From assembly GCA_010015655.1 (NCBI GenBank), contig ML976663.1, forward strand, positions 153,617-217,616: a stretch of 64,000 bases of DNA, given 5' to 3'. The notes beneath the pieces were generated by a model, which ran no database searches, had not been told where the DNA came from, and worked only from the letters and a program-made list of their open reading frames with translations. The position numbers were made by a program, and so were the translations under genes. This DNA is from Bimuria novae-zelandiae CBS 107.79 (taxonomy: Eukaryota; Ascomycota; Dothideomycetes; Pleosporales; Didymosphaeriaceae). Numbering within the stretch: position 1 is the stretch's first letter; every line of letters begins with the position of its first letter. Of the stretch, positions 1-13,854 are shown piece by piece.

Positions 1-25
1 TCTCTATCACCTAGTACCACGAAGC

Positions 26-1830
26 ATGCGCCTATTCCCCCTTCTAGCCGCTTGGCTGCCATTGAGATGTGCTCTTGCAGACCACGTCGATTCGTTCGGA
101 CTGCCGTTGGCTTCACGTGCCGACAACTTGAAAGCCGCAACTACCTCGTTGCGACCATTACTGTCTAAGAACGCCCGCCTGGTTCTGCCTATCGATGACG
201 AATGGGATAGATTGCAGATCCGGGGCACTTCGCCGCGAATACACCCAAACTACAACGTTGTCGTTGAAGTCGCCACTGAAGCCGACGTGCAAAAGACAGT
301 GCAGATCGCGGCTCTACTCAATATACCGTTTCTAGCCGACTCTGGTACCCATGGCTGGACGAAGACGCTCAACAGCCTACCATTTGGCATCCAAATTAAT
401 ATGCACAAGCTGAACAGCACGACTGTTGACTAAAGTGGCAAGACAGCAACAATCGGGAGAGGTACACTTCAATGGGAAGCTACGAGGGCTCTGTTTGCTC
501 ATAATAAACAAGCAGTTGAGTACAACGTCATGTTAAAGGTTTTTAAATAACACCAGTCGACAATACATGGGGCGACACCCCTTGAATATGTGCTCTAGCA
601 CAGCATCGCTACAGCTACACAGGCGAACGAGATCATCCTACATTTTTATAATCATGCTGACCACGTCAAGTTAGTTACTGGACTTTGCGAATGCGTTTCT
701 ATAGCTGGACCCCTATTGGCCGGCGGACATAGCATGCTCCAAGCACGACATGGCCTCGCTGTCGATGGTCTTGTCTCCGCCCGTGTTGTCCTTGCGAATG
801 GAACTGCAGTCACTGCATCCAGCACCAGCCATCCCGATTTATTCTGGGCTTTGAAAGGTGCAGGCCACAATTTTGGCATCCTCACTAGCCTTCAGCTGAA
901 AGTCTACGACATCCAAAGCAACTGGACCGTCCACGCTTTCATCTACAGCACCGACAAACTTGAGGCTGTTCTAGACGTCGTCAATGCGGTAGATGGCAAT
1001 GCGACTCGTCCTGTCAACTTAGTCATTGCCGGAGTGTCCCTCCGAATCCTTGATATTGATCCTAACAACGTGAGTCCTCTCCGTTCTTTCGCTTTCCAAA
1101 TTTAACTGATACATGTGTGTTTTTAGCCCGTGGTTGTCTACACAATCTCCTACGAAGGTACTGAGGCCGAAGCGGCACCCTACTTCGCCTACTTCCAAGC
1201 CATTGGTCCCATCGTCGTCCAGCCAGCCACCGACGTTGATTACGTCTCTCTCTACACCGTTACCCAAAACAGCCTCGACAGTATTGCTTGCACTCGAAAC
1301 AAGAACGCCATGGGTAGCGGTGCATCTCTCCCCGTTTGGAATACAACCGCAGCCCGTAACGCTTCGACGTCTTCACTAAGCTAACCGCGGACCCGCGCTT
1401 CGCCACTTCAGTCTTCCTGCTCGAGAACTACGGCATGCAGGGTGTCCGGGCTGTCGACGCTTCCTCGACCTCTCTCAGCCTGGAAGAACGACAATACCCC
1501 ATCATTGCCAACCTAACGATATGGTGGGAAGGAATAGCCGCGAAAGACACAGCAGATGCCATGGCGTATGGCGAACAGATCAGGCAGGCATTCTTCGCCG
1601 GTCTCCCGGCCGGAGCAAAGAAGCACACATACGTGAACTACGCCGTGGGTACAGAAGGCTTCAACCAGATGTACGGCTACGATGCCCCTAGGGTGAATAA
1701 ACTGAAAGCATTGAAAAAGCGGCTAGATCCAAAGAACAGGTTTGGATATTGCATCATGTTCCCTTGGTATAGAGTGATCCTGTTCACACAGATGCCTGAC
1801 CATTGGATGGTATATAAAGCTTTTGTCTAG
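26..1830 (+). pseudogene. Broken secreted FAD-linked oxidoreductase (PCMH FAD-binding + BBE domains)
   Basis: Best model joins 26..514, 671..1069 and 1127..1830, about 530 codons, normal for this family. The start ATG at 26 opens a signal peptide (MRLFPLLAAWLPLRCALA). The FAD-binding part shows GTHGWTKTL, the region where this family binds flavin, then a GPLLAGGHSMLQ stretch typical of the PCMH fold. The C-terminal part resembles a BBE domain (YVNYAVGTEGF...RLDPKNRFGY). Intron 1 (515-670) has a weak GTTGAG donor and a CTGAC branch site; intron 2 (1070-1126) starts GTGAGT. Two lesions break the frame. A TAA at 431-433 sits between TTVD and SGKTATIG with reading frame conserved on both sides. 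One base is missing near 1361, where RNA-S-T-S should read R-N-A-F-D-V-F-T-K. Such enzymes oxidise sugars or secondary metabolites; the substrate cannot be told. Either a pseudogene or an allele with sequencing errors. Confidence 0.8.
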
Positions 1831-1833
1831 TCT

Positions 1834-2882
1834 GGCACCGCGAATATAATCCCGCCCTTTACGGAGGAGGAAACCCTTCCACAACCTTGATAAACATCTA
1901 GCTATCTCCTTTCCTTCGCACTCGAGCCCCTATTCTCGTTCGCGAGATCTATTCCCGTGCCTCAACATGACTCCAGTAAAGCCGAACTTAACAAGTCTTC
2001 ACCAAGTGTGACCCGTATCGCACACCAGCACGAGCCCGTACGACGCACCCGCACAGAGAATACTAGAGAACGTTCACCCGATGTACTAAGTGATAACTCG
2101 CTACAAGCGGCCCCACCTTCACATGCCCTCACCAGCCCACTCCACGTCCTGGCCGAACACCCGTTATGGATCTATGATGTCGCTCTCTCTCTCCAAACCA
2201 ACAGCATCAGCCTCTTAAATATCTAATTCATCCTTTCACACAACTTCTTCTCTTCTCTTGCTCCTTTTTAACTCGCCTTTCCTCTCTCCATCCTCCCTCT
2301 CCAAGTCCTTTTAGAACCCGCAGTATATCAGCGCCCGCACAACCAACACTGCGCACTCTATTTTCATGCCAATTGAGCGGCTAATACGTGCTGTGGAGGG
2401 CGCGACCAGGTCACTGCTAGACAATGCGCGCTCACAGGACGGGCCACGGTACATCGTGCCATTCACATACGTCGTGCCTGCAACCCCATCACACAGCCTC
2501 GGTCGCCTATCCGCCGAGTGAGCCTCATCTTTTCTAGAACAGTAGATGCTGTCGGCTTACTAAGTAGGTCGAAGCTACAACACGCAGCGATAGTTCGCGG
2601 TACTGCCAGCAATCGAGCTGATTTCACGCACGTACAAAAAGGAAGGACTGCATCACGCATACGCTCACCTGACTGAACGTTCATGAACATTTTAAACTTC
2701 ATACAAATGCACAAGATGTACAAGCTAGCCTAATACCCAGGCAAGGACCACGCAAAGCAATGCAATCATTAACAAGAATTAAGAGACCTTAGGGAGAACC
2801 GTGTACCTACCCCATCGCTATGCTCCCAATGTACCATGCAACCCAACCCCCTCCCCTCGTCCATTATACTATCCCCTCCCAT
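1834..2882. other. Intergenic region, nothing recognised
   Basis: About 1 kb between the broken oxidase and the 3' end of the Vps13 gene. It is pyrimidine-rich around 2230-2310 and has only short ORFs without family resemblance. It presumably holds the 3' flanks of both genes. Confidence 0.5.
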
Positions 2883-5800
2883 CTACCCCTTCGCATTCCA
2901 CCGATCATTATACGCATTAACCGCCACAGCAACTTGCCTATAAAACCAATTCCTACTCCCCTCATCCGCCACGGGTACAAAAGGCCCATTCGTGCCACCC
3001 TTCAGCGTAATACTCATCCCCGTGCGCTCCTTGCTAATAGTCTGGATATCCTTGAGCGGGACATCCCACTCGGTGCGCAACGCTTTCGTCCTCACCATCA
3101 AGATGCCGTTGTACGTTAGCATGACGAGCATGTCTTTGCCCTGCAGTTCCAGGTGCGCAATGTAGTCTTCGTTGAAGTACTTGCCGTTGTCGAGCGTCTT
3201 GAGCCAGAACTGGCCGAGCGCCTCGCGCTGCGAGTAGGGCCGCACGATGCCGTCTTGGCCGATGAAGCGTGTTAGGCGCACGCGGTCGAGGCCTTCCTGG
3301 TCAAAAACCGTGGTCGTGTTGCGTACGCCTTCGGCCATGTTGGAGGCGAGGTCGAAGGCGCCGATGGCAGCTTTGGTGGGGACGCCAAGGAGGCCTTTGC
3401 CGACGCCTTTGACGAAGCCTAGAGCGCCTTCCTTCTCTGCGCCTTGGATTGGGTGGCGAGCGAGGCCGCCTAAACCGCTTGCCAAACTGCTAGCAAAGGC
3501 GTTGCCGCCAGCTGTGATGCCGTATAGTGCGTGCTTCGGCCGGTTGCGCGATCGGGTGTTGCGACGCTGATCCTGGAACTCCTTGTCGAGCGTTGCGGCG
3601 GAAAGGCCTTTGGACATACTGCCGGTGAACTTCGCCATACTGTCCGAGAAGCCGAAGACGGACTTTTTGACGAAGCTGGAGGCTCCCTTTGCAATGCCGA
3701 TACCGAGCTCTTCTGGACGGTCGGACTTGACCAGACCCTGGTAAGGCTCGTAGAAGATATCGGCAACACCAGAACTGACATTTGTAAAGAGACCAACAGG
3801 ATTACCGAGGAAATCCGCGGAGCCGATGACGACATGCACCTGGCGGAGCGACTCTTGGATGTAGTGGTTCTTGATGTTGGCAATCAGTGCGTCAGTCGAG
3901 ACGCGTACGTTCTCGAGCATGAGTGCATTGTAGCGCACGGGCGCATCATTGACGTTGCCAATCGACATAGTGAGTACGTTGACAGCAAACATGAACGGGT
4001 TGGATGAAGACATCGTGTCTTCGGCGTTGATGCGCTCCGTCCGCACAAACGAGAGATCGATCTGCATAGGTTGAAGGTGCAGAAGCTCGAAGTAAACATC
4101 TTGGCCAGACTGTTCTTGTTGTGGTTCTGGAATATCAAGCGACTCATCCCATAGCTTGCCTTCTTTCTGTTCTGACCACGACGCACCCGGAATCTTCGCG
4201 AAGTCGAGCATAGCGAAGATGAAGTCCTCATCGATCTCCAGCGTCATCTGCTGCAGAAGGATGGTGAAGTACTTGATGTACAGAACACCATAGGAGTCAT
4301 CCTTGACTTTAGTGATGCTTGTCTGGAAGATCGGATGCGCTTCCATCTCTTTACCGGTCTTGGGGACGACACTAGGATAGAAGATGATAGGGAAGATCCC
4401 TCCATAAAGCTGGTTATCAATCTGGATCCATTTGACGTGCAAATTGACCATTTGATAGAGTGGAGAATCCGAGTACTTGAGCTCGATGTCACGGAGTGTC
4501 AGATACACGAGCTCCTTCAGGTGTCGGTTGACAAGCGATATGCCAATACCCGCAAATCGAAGTTGCACCCGGAACGTGACGTCCGTATCCATGTCCTTCA
4601 CCTCGAAGCCTCCGGCCGTCGACCCTGAGGCTGTGCCAGATTTCTGCTTGTACAAGCTCTTGGATGGTTTGTAGTTGGACAACTCGAGCGTCTGTGTAGG
4701 TCCACTGGCGACGACGTTGAGGTCAATGATCTTCTGTTTTTGACCTTGAGCTGGTGGCAGCTTGAAAGGAATGAGGTTTCCAATCTCTGCTAGCTTGACG
4801 TTTCGCTCTCTTCCGTTGGCGCTTAAAACAATCTCCTTATTCTTTCCCGCAGGGAAGTCCCATGCATATGGCATAATACTGCGAGGGGGAAGGCGGTACC
4901 GAATTGGCCGGAAGCCTGTTCCTCTGTCGTCCTCATCTTCATCCAAATTAGGATTCGCTTGCCAATACAAGAACTCTTGGTCGCTCGTATTCTTGAACGA
5001 GAACGGCCAATGTTTTGTCTCCACACTGATGTGTATGAAAATGGTTGCGCCTTCCATGAGAATGTCGACACGTACCAACTTCTGACGTTGGCCGGCCTTC
5101 GACAGTTTGACGTGAACGTTGCCGACGTTGGAGATGTTGAATGGCGAGGACCATTGGTTGTTGACACCAGGGTAACACAATGCGATCTGCGGTGACCCAC
5201 CTTGTCGCAGCCATCGCAGGGGTAGCAGTTCTCCATCCTTTACGGACGTCCACTCCGATGAACCCGGTTCACGGATGTTGACTTCCTCCTTCATCTTGTT
5301 CTTGATAATGAAGCGAGGGGTGACGGTCACGACCTTGGTCAAGTTGAACTTGCCTTCACCTTCCCCTACGCTTACGCCGATGTGCATATCGGCTCGAGCT
5401 TTCGTCGACGGAAGAGCCACAGCATAGTTGCTTCCAATCGCGTCTAAACTCTGCGGTTTACTCCAATTCGCGTCTCCAACCTTGAGAAGCGCACGGTTTT
5501 TCTTATCTTGCGTAGGGTAAGAGAACATCAGAGGCAGCGGTTTGGCCGTGTCGCCTTGCTCATCAGCAAAGACGCCTTGTCCCGCGACCGCACGGGCTTG
5601 ACCCATAAACTGCTTCGCGCGTACGTCCAATTCCAAACCGGTCCGGTTGAGAATAATGTAAGGGCTGTAAATCGTAACCTTGAAAGATCCGCCACCATTA
5701 GGGTAGTTGCTGAACATGTTAGCAGTAGATCGAGAGCTTGGATCCACATAACTTACAAGAAATGCATGCTCAAGTGAAGAGTCAGTTCGTTATTGTCCTT

Positions 5801-8800
5801 TAACTCCAGAGTCTTCTCTCTCCTAAAGCTCTCACGATCCGTGGAATTGATGATGCCGAATTTGCTTGCCTTGAAAGGGGTATCTTGCAAATCAACACTA
5901 ATAAGGAGCAGATGTGACAATTCGACAACATGAACTGGGCTAACACCGCCTTTCCTGAGGAAGTTTGTCCAATCCTTCTTGGTGTTACTGTCGTAAATCC
6001 GGTACTTGAAGTCGAAAGGTAGCAGGTTCTGTACTTCCACCGGCGCAGCTAAGCGCAATCGCATATATGGATATACGCTCGTCAGCGGATCCTTCTTGTC
6101 AAATGATGCATGTAGCTGGAAGTAGAAAGGAGGTGATTGGTCGTCTTGCTCCCCGCGGCAGGTGATTGTCCTTGTAGGGCGCTTGAGCAGGTCCTTCCAG
6201 TGCAAGCGCTCGTTTGACCAATCATAACCGAAACCTTGGTCAGGACGAACAATGATCGAGTGCAGGAAGGCCGCACCAACAGGCGCGGGTCGTGCATCAC
6301 CCGGAGCCACCTTCTCAATCTTCATGATGCTCTGCTGCTCAGGACTGTAGATACCGAGCTCAATTGGGATTTGAGTGTTGTTCTCCAGAAGAAGGGGAGA
6401 CCGGAACGTGATATTCTTGATATTGTCGGCACCAAGTTTAACTTCGACTAATATGCGATGCTGAACTCGGTCCTGCTTCGGTTTGAGGTTGTATAGGAAC
6501 TCGCCTTCTCGATGGACCGGGATTCGCTGGACAGGGTCAAAACCGCTGCCTTCTAGCCTGATGCCTAGAACACCGGTAGCGCCATCTGTGGACAACGTCT
6601 CACGCGTAGCCGAAGCGTCTTCGAAACGCCATGGTTGCTCACTCCCATCTTCGAGCTTCGCAGCGTAGCCTTCGCTGGTCTCCTTGCCTTCCGCCCAGAC
6701 GTCCAAGTCGAAGCCTGTGTAGTTGCGAATGCGATAGGGAGCGTCGTTTCCACGAGGTTTTGACAGGATGTCTTCTTCTGTGGTGAGGAAGTCGAAAGAC
6801 TTCGAAGCTAGGGCGATAGTGGCAGCCGTCACAGTAAGCTCCATAGCTTTGCGCGAATACAACTCTACTCCTAGTCTGTCAGGATTCTGGTCCTTGGACA
6901 TGTGGAAGCCAAGCTGCCACGGCTCGATCAAAGGCTCCCAAGCAGACTTCGAGAAGTTGTAAACGTTGATGAGGGTGTCAACAGAAGTGTCAGCAGTCAG
7001 AGCACCCGACCAGTCTCGCACGTCGACGCCAAACTTCTTCACCCGCCAGTCGAGCAATGGCATCTCGTGTACATCACCAATGAGCACAACGCGGATGCCT
7101 TCGATGCTGACGTTCATCTCCTCACGTTTGAGAACAGCAGACCCCTGACTAGGCCTCGGTGGTTGTGGCGGGGCGCCGTGTTGGCTTGATCTCTTCGTAG
7201 ATGCCAGAGATCGAGCTAGCGGTTTTGAAGAACTTGCTTTACCTACTGTGGACTTAGGTTTCTTCGAAGGTGTCCCTTTTTTAATCTGTTGCGGCTTCTC
7301 CTCAGCCACCTTGTTATTATCATCGTTGGTGCCTGACATCGCTGAAGCGCGGTTGATGATCTGCATCGCTAGCAGGATATCTCGAAGAGACAGGCGTAGC
7401 ACGAGAGGCTCAATGTCTACTTGTATGCTCATCAAAGAGGAGCTCTTGCCTTGGTTCCGCATATCTAGGGCGGTCTGAATGCTGAAGTCGTCGAGAATGC
7501 GCATCCTGCTCGTTTCGAAACGATCCATACGACAAAGGAACATACCAACTTTGTCAACTTGCAAGGTGATAGCTTGTTGCTTGGATACCAGAACTTGCTT
7601 GGTGCCGAGAACGATGGCTTCAGAAGACGAGATAGCGGGGTTCGCAATGAGAACAACTTGCGCATCCACGAGATTAACGCGGAACGAGATGTTCATTCCA
7701 TTTTCACTTTTTTCGTCCGCACTCGGTTTAATCGGGGAGCGCGAACCGTCCGGCGACATAATATCAGAGTCGCTATCCGCATCGTCGACTTCCATCTCCT
7801 CCTCGATCGCTAGAGGTTCATCGGTGGTCAACCCAGCATTGACGAAAGCTTGTAGTGCGAAGAGATAGTCCAGGGCTAAGATGATTCTTGGGCTGTCAAT
7901 GGTGAGAAGAGCAATGAGGCTCTTATCTTGGCCGCCCGATATCGATACGCTCGCCATGAACTGTTGCTTCACATCGTTGTTGATTAGAGACATGATCTTC
8001 CGGAACTTGTTGGTGCCTTGCGTCCGGCTGTCGCGAATCGTGAATGACTGAACAACGAGTTCAGCTTCCATAGCGCCATCACTTATCATGCGAAGCTTGA
8101 CGTTAGTTTCGTTAAGCGAGAACTTAGACAAGCTGGCGGCTTCGATGTCGCCGACCGGCTCACCATTCTCGGACTTGATGAGCTCTAGACCAATTGCACC
8201 GACCTTGAAAACAAAGTCAAGCTTTGTCCACTTATTGCCGTCCGACTGCAGCTCGGGGCCCTGGCTTGCGACGAGGTCTTGCGACGATTCTTGAGAGGGA
8301 GGCTCCTTGTCAGTTAATCTTCTCGCGGGCTCTGTGGTCGAGTCTGGAAGCTCCTGGCGAGCATCCTCATCCAGATCGTCCGCATCCATCGCGAAAGCGG
8401 TCGGGATAGATCGTGAGAGCTCCAGTGCAAACTTCATCTGTTCCGGGGTTATCCTCAAGTTGATGTTCGACATATTGCCGTCAATTTCAAGGTTAGGGCG
8501 TTGCTGTCCAGGCTGATGCTCGACCATGGTGATGTTGAAATCAAGGTCAACCTTGTCGATAAGCTCTAGTTCTTCGGATCTGTCATCCCCATAGTGAAGT
8601 TTCGATGTCAGCTTGATGTTTCGGATGCCAGCGGTGATTTTATTGGCCGTCTGAGAGCTTTCGGAATCATCTAGAGGATCAAATTTGTTCTTGGCATAGA
8701 TCTCTCCCAGGTTAGCCGTCAACGTATCTCGCTCTGGCTTTTCTGACATGATCATCCTTGGGAACACAATGATGGGTGTGCTGACCGTGATGTCGAAGTG

Positions 8801-11800
8801 GAACTTCGTAGCCCGCTGCTGGATTTGGGTAGCTTGATTGGCAGCAGCTTGCCGTGCAGCGTTGAAGATGGCTTGCATCTTACCGAACTTGACTGCAAAT
8901 TCCATGATCTTGCGGAACGGCTCCGTAAGGAAGTTGATTTTGATGGATCCGGTCTTCAGGGCGACAGACGCATCATACCCAGGGTAGCTATCCAGCTCGC
9001 TGTCAAAAGTCTCGTAGCTGAAGTCTGCCAAATTCTTGCCCTCAATGGTGACTAGCTGGCGCAAAGGAGATTCTTCTGATACGCCTTGATTTACATCATC
9101 AATCAAAGAAAGGTTGCCAAGTATTCCTCCAATGCGCATCGTCTTGCCGTGCAAGAAAATCCCCACTGACCCGGAGTTCAAACTGAGTGTGGCCAGTCGT
9201 ATACCATCGTTGTTGAGGACCACTGCTATGCGCTTGAGTTCGGCTCGGATGCGGATCTTGTCTTGGTCCTGATGTGGAGCTTGCGCAACCTCTTGTTGTT
9301 CACCAGTGTTGTCGGTTATCTGCGCTTGCTGATTCTGTGGTTGACCAGGATTTGTAAAAGTAAACAGAACGAAATCGAGCAAGGTCAGCAAGGTTCGCCT
9401 TGTGACTATGAGGTTGATGGTGGACACCGCAACGTCTAGATTCATGGCGATGCCCTCGTACTTGGTTTGAAATTCGGGCGACTCCTTGTTGACCTTGACG
9501 AACTTCAGTGAAAACAGGTCTTTCTGTTCCTTGCTAGAAATATCTTCCGAAGAAATGATGTTCCGGAACTCGGGCAATGGGTCCTTTTCAACGTGATCCT
9601 CCACAGCCAAAGACTTCAAGCTAACCTCCGCGACCATCTCAAAAGGCTCTTGGTAGAAGCTGAGATCGAAGTGCTCGGCAACAAGCTCGACCAACAACTG
9701 ATCAGCTTTTTTACCTTCGGGATCCGACCTGTATAGCGAGCCTTGAAGCTTGTCAACGGTGAAGTTGAATTCAAAGTTGCGCTGGTGGATGTTGATATCG
9801 CTGTTCGATTTCGCTTCTGGCGCGTCCGCGAAATCCTCCTCTTTGCTGCTGTCGGTGTCTTCTTCCACGACAAGCTCATGCTCTTGCGCAGCAAATTGGA
9901 ACGATTTGGACCTGGGTCGGCCGAGAGGGTCATCGTTTGGGTTTGCTTCGCTGGTAGGCTTCAAATTTGAGGGACCTCTCGCGCCCTCGACTACCTGCTT
10001 GTTTGGTTCATCGTTGTCGAACTTTGGTATCGCAACATCAATGAGTTTCATCAGGTTCTTGTACTTGGCGTCGGAAATTGACGCGTGCAGGACGGGAAGG
10101 TTGCCACCTACGCGGAACTTCGTCAAGTCAGTAGCTTTCGGAACTATGCATATCTCAATCTTGAAGTCCATGTTTATCCTATCGACGATGTGCAAGCTCT
10201 TGGATGTGGCACCCTCCTCAAGTTGCGCGCGAGTTTCCTCAATAGACGGGCCGATGAGGACTTGAGTGGAGTCGAGCTTGAGGAGGAACTTGTCGTACAT
10301 AAGGGCCTCTAAACGTTTGAAGTCTTCCTCGGTGTACTGCTGCTTCTGCTTCGATTGTATGTCATTCAGCGTAGTCTTGTCGACTAGCTCGCTTGTGACG
10401 CTTATGTGACCGGCATCGAGAATGAGGCAGTTGCTTGACTTCTTTGTGACAGAGTCAGGAATGATGATGAGAGGTGCTTGTAGGTCGAGCTGAGCATTGA
10501 TGGTCTTGTGCTCTGTCAGGGCAAATTCCAGACCAGCGCGCGTCTGCTGCCGAATGCCTTCCACGGTAGCACCGGCTGTCTCCATGAGAGCGCCAATGGA
10601 TTCCATGTGCCGCTCTGGGGGCTTGAAGAATTTGGCGACTTCAACGACGAACTTCGGGTTGTACACAAACTCCATGCCCTTCAACTTCATAGTCAACGCT
10701 GTATCCGCGCTCCCGTCCAGCGGGTTCTTCTCAAAGGCAAGTTGGAAGAATGGATCTTCCGGTTCCTCGTCTTCTTCATCGTCGCCATCCTTGGACGTTT
10801 CATCGTCATTGAGCTCTTCAATACGTTTGTCGTCCGGAACAGGCGGTGCATCTTTGATTGTGATTAGTTGAGGGAACAAGCTGCCTTCGGTAGTACCGTC
10901 GTATAAGCGCATGCCCTCCAAAGTGACCTTGACGAACATTGAGTCGGTCCGCTGAAGGAATTGCGTGCTGAAGCTATCGAACAAAAGGCGCAGTATCTCA
11001 TTTGCTTGGCCGTGAGGATCTCTCTTTAGTGTGAAGCTACCGGTCCGAAGGCTCATATTCACTTCCAGCTTGACATACTCCTTGGGCATATCTACGGACT
11101 CAGTGATGGCATTCTTTTCGTCCCAGTCGATGGCATCGTACAGTTCTTTGCGCTGTTCGTCGGTTATCTGGGTATTGTCGTCCTTGTTCTCCTCTTGCTT
11201 GGAGCCCCAGATCCATGAGCCCCAGCCTTGTTTTGGAGGCGGCTTCTTCACACCGACGTTCTCCTTGCGCAACTGGTTGCGAGCTAGCGAACGCCAGAAA
11301 CGGAGATCCTCATATGCCAATTTTCGCTCCAGCTTGTCGAGGGCCTCGTTCTCCTCTGCGGTGAGCTTCTCCTCTCGCTTCTTCTTCTTGAACAGCTCAA
11401 TGTACCGTATACGATCGTCTCGACGCTCCTTGAAGTAGGCCCAGCTCCACTTCCGATTCCTCTCGTGGATCTTGTCGAGGACAGCTTGACCTGCGAATCG
11501 CAACCAACCTGCAGGGTCTTCTTTCGGTGACGACTTGGGTTGGAACTTCTTGTACTCCTGATGCCGGATGAAGTAGTGGAACAGATCAACAAGCATGAGT
11601 GCGTCGCGGTACTGGTCTTCGTCGATGATGAAACCGAGCTCGTCGAACAGCAGTCGCGCCTTCATCTTGGACCTATCTAGTTTACCAGTCTTGTCAATCT
11701 CAAGGCCCATGCGTCCACTTATAGGCTTCAGTATGAACTGGTGGTCGCCTAGCTCGGGATTCTCGTCCCTCACGATCATGCCGCGAACCTTCTCGAGGAA

Positions 11801-12523
11801 CTCTTCATGGTCGATCTCCTGTTCATCTCTGCTCTGGCTACCTTTTCCAGTTCCGATGAGCTTAGCATCGGTGTCCCAGTATATCGCAAGCGAGGAGAGT
11901 GTCGCGAGCTTGTGGGTCGAGCTCGCGGTGCCCTGGATGAAGGTCGGCTTCCAGTTCTCGTCGGTGCTGATGGCGCTGAAGTCGGCGAGGGTGAGACCGA
12001 GCGCGAACGGATGCCCGGGGTCGGCAATTGAGTCCTCGTATCGGACGTGGATGTTCTTGACAGTGACCTGGACATTGTCTACAATGGCCGTAACCAAGCT
12101 TGCCGTGAAGCTCTGGTTCTTTTGTTGTTCTTCGGCGCTCATGCCCTCCGTGTTCCGCTCCTTCAGCAGCTCAGCGCTGTCAAGCTTCTCCATCTTGACA
12201 GCGTGGGCTCTACGCTCCTCTTCTTCAGCGTCGTAGTCGGCATCCTCCTTGGGCGCTGCCAGCAGGTAGACATCCTCGATGTTGACCTTGAGCGGCTTCC
12301 CTCGCAAATTCGACCACGGTATCGACAATGTGAGCGATCCTAGATGTCCTTCGACGACGTTGACGGGCAGATGGAGCTGATCGAGAGCTTCGCGACGGAG
12401 TTCGAGATTACGCAGCTTGACATCACCGGACCAGATACCGACGTTAAGCTGTTTCGGATCGAAGTTCTGGACATACATGCCCAAGAACCGATTCAGCAGG
12501 TTCGAAACGAGCCCTTCGAGCAT
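2883..12523 (-). CDS. VPS13: Vps13-family bridge-like lipid transfer protein
   Basis: Two exons, 12523..5757 and 5709..2883, encode 3197 aa, close to the usual 3100-3200 aa of fungal Vps13. The 47-nt intron (5710-5756) has a GTAAGT donor, a CTAAC branch and a CAG acceptor; splicing gives HFFNYPNGGG across the junction. The N-terminus MLEGLVSNLLNRFLGMYV is the chorein/Vps13 N-terminal signature. The long middle is the extended beta-groove rod. The adaptor-binding (VAB/SHR-BD) region begins near residue 1926 (PYRIRNYTGFDLDVW) and runs to about 2540. A conserved Vps13 C-terminal segment (SADFLGNPVGLFTNVSSG) lies near 2880, followed by a PH-like end from about 3100. The family moves lipids in bulk at organelle contact sites (vacuole, mitochondria, endosome, prospore membrane). 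Nothing looks broken. It is transcribed divergently from the Emi1-like gene. Confidence 0.97.
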
Positions 12524-13296
12524 GGCGACGACGGGCGGCCGTTACCAGGTCGGGGTGGGTTCGAGGTGAGGAGGAGGGGTGGGGTATCGCGGGGTTCGAG
12601 AGACGATTCGTCAGGTCGTGCGAATTCGTGAAGTCATAGGGAACTATTGTAATCAAGCATAGCAGCGCGAACGTGGGTATCGTAAGCTTTGTACACAGTG
12701 CGCCGAGCAAAGGAGGGGCCACGGGGAGTCTTCGTGGCGGGTGCTTTGCGAACAGACCAACCAGCCTTTTGCGCGTGTCTGGGACTGGGGCGTAACTAAT
12801 CTAGGTGAGAAGCGGCGTACAGTCGTACAAGAATAGTAAGGACACCGAGGAAAGTAATGAGGGACAGTCCATGCAGCGATGGTGCGTAGATTGATCGCCT
12901 ACAAGTATCAGTCAGTTGCAGCCCCAATGCATGACGTATGGGGGGAGCTAACCAGGAAAAACAAATGGGCGTTCCGAAACCTGGTCCGTGTACCGAGGTG
13001 TCGGAATTGCAGCGATTCGCCAAAAGTTTCGACAGTCGTTCTGTCATTCTGTTCATTCGCAACCCAGGCCATCCCGGATGTTCTGATTCCTCAATTCAGC
13101 GTACACGCATTTCATCCGAACACGTTGCGATCCTCCGTACCTAGATTAGCAACAGCGACACAACTGTACCACCCGACGAAGCTTCCTCCATCCACGCCGC
13201 ATCGCGATATACAAACCCGACCGAGACATACATCGCCCGCTCCAAGCTCCCTGAGCGCATTGACGTCCGCGCAGCTGTACGCAAGGCATACACAAC
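12524..13296. promoter_or_regulatory. Divergent promoter region between VPS13 and the Emi1-like gene
   Basis: A 773-base gap between two head-to-head genes. No TATA box or named site could be assigned with confidence. Short ORFs in it are low-complexity shadows. Confidence 0.4.
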
Positions 13297-13854
13297 ATGG
13301 GCTGGCTATGGACCTCCTCCAGCAAAGCTGAACCGCAGCAACCCACCCAAACCTTGATCCCTATCCGCTCCGAGCCCGCGCCCTCCACGCCGACCAGAAA
13401 CACCGAGGAGGCCTCCTTCAACGAAGCCTTCCCGCACCTCGCACCCACACCCACACCCGCATCCCATTCCAGTGCTCAAGCACCTGAACCAACCATCACC
13501 ACCCCTTCCGCCGACGATGACCCCTCCCTCCCAACCACAATGTCCTGCCGCGCCGCCTTCGACGCTGCCTTTTACTGCTCGTCCCTCGGCGGCCACTTCA
13601 ACGACATATACCGTTACGGCCACCTGCGCTCGTGCAGCGAGCACTGGGCCGACTGGCGCTTCTGCATGAGCCTGACCGGCGCATCGAGGGAAGGCCGCGC
13701 TAACGTGATACGAGAGCGGTATAGGGAAAAAGAGGCAAAAACGATGAAGCAGCCCAACAGCGAGGATGTGTGGCGCCGGAGGAGCCCGAGCGAGAAGATT
13801 GAGAAGCCGTTTCGGTTCGCAGAGCAGGAGGCGGAGATGGTGGAGAAAGCGTAG
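13297..13854 (+). CDS. EMI1: Emi1-like twin-CX9C protein (DUF3128)
   Basis: A single exon of 185 aa with ATG in the context ACAACATGGG. The N-terminal 80 residues are Pro/Thr/Ser-rich and probably disordered. The core (82-127) has cysteines at 84, 94, 113 and 123, giving two CX9C motifs (MSCRAAFDAAFYCSS and SCSEHWADWRFC) separated by a GGHFNDIYRYGH linker. This is the DUF3128 core known from yeast Emi1 (early meiotic induction protein 1, 187 aa). Twin-CX9C proteins are normally imported into the mitochondrial intermembrane space by the Mia40 disulfide relay; applying that here is inference. The C-terminal 60 residues are charged and likely helical. No N-terminal presequence is obvious, as expected for a Mia40 substrate. 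Confidence 0.88.
   Translation: MGWLWTSSSKAEPQQPTQTLIPIRSEPAPSTPTRNTEEASFNEAFPHLAPTPTPASHSSAQAPEPTITTPSADDDPSLPTTMSCRAAFDAAFYCSSLGGHFNDIYRYGHLRSCSEHWADWRFCMSLTGASREGRANVIRERYREKEAKTMKQPNSEDVWRRRSPSEKIEKPFRFAEQEAEMVEKA

Noticed and set aside
9750..10265. Long antisense open frames inside VPS13 (also 11595-12236)
   Set aside because: Ser/Leu-rich mirror frames of a strongly supported coding strand; shadows.
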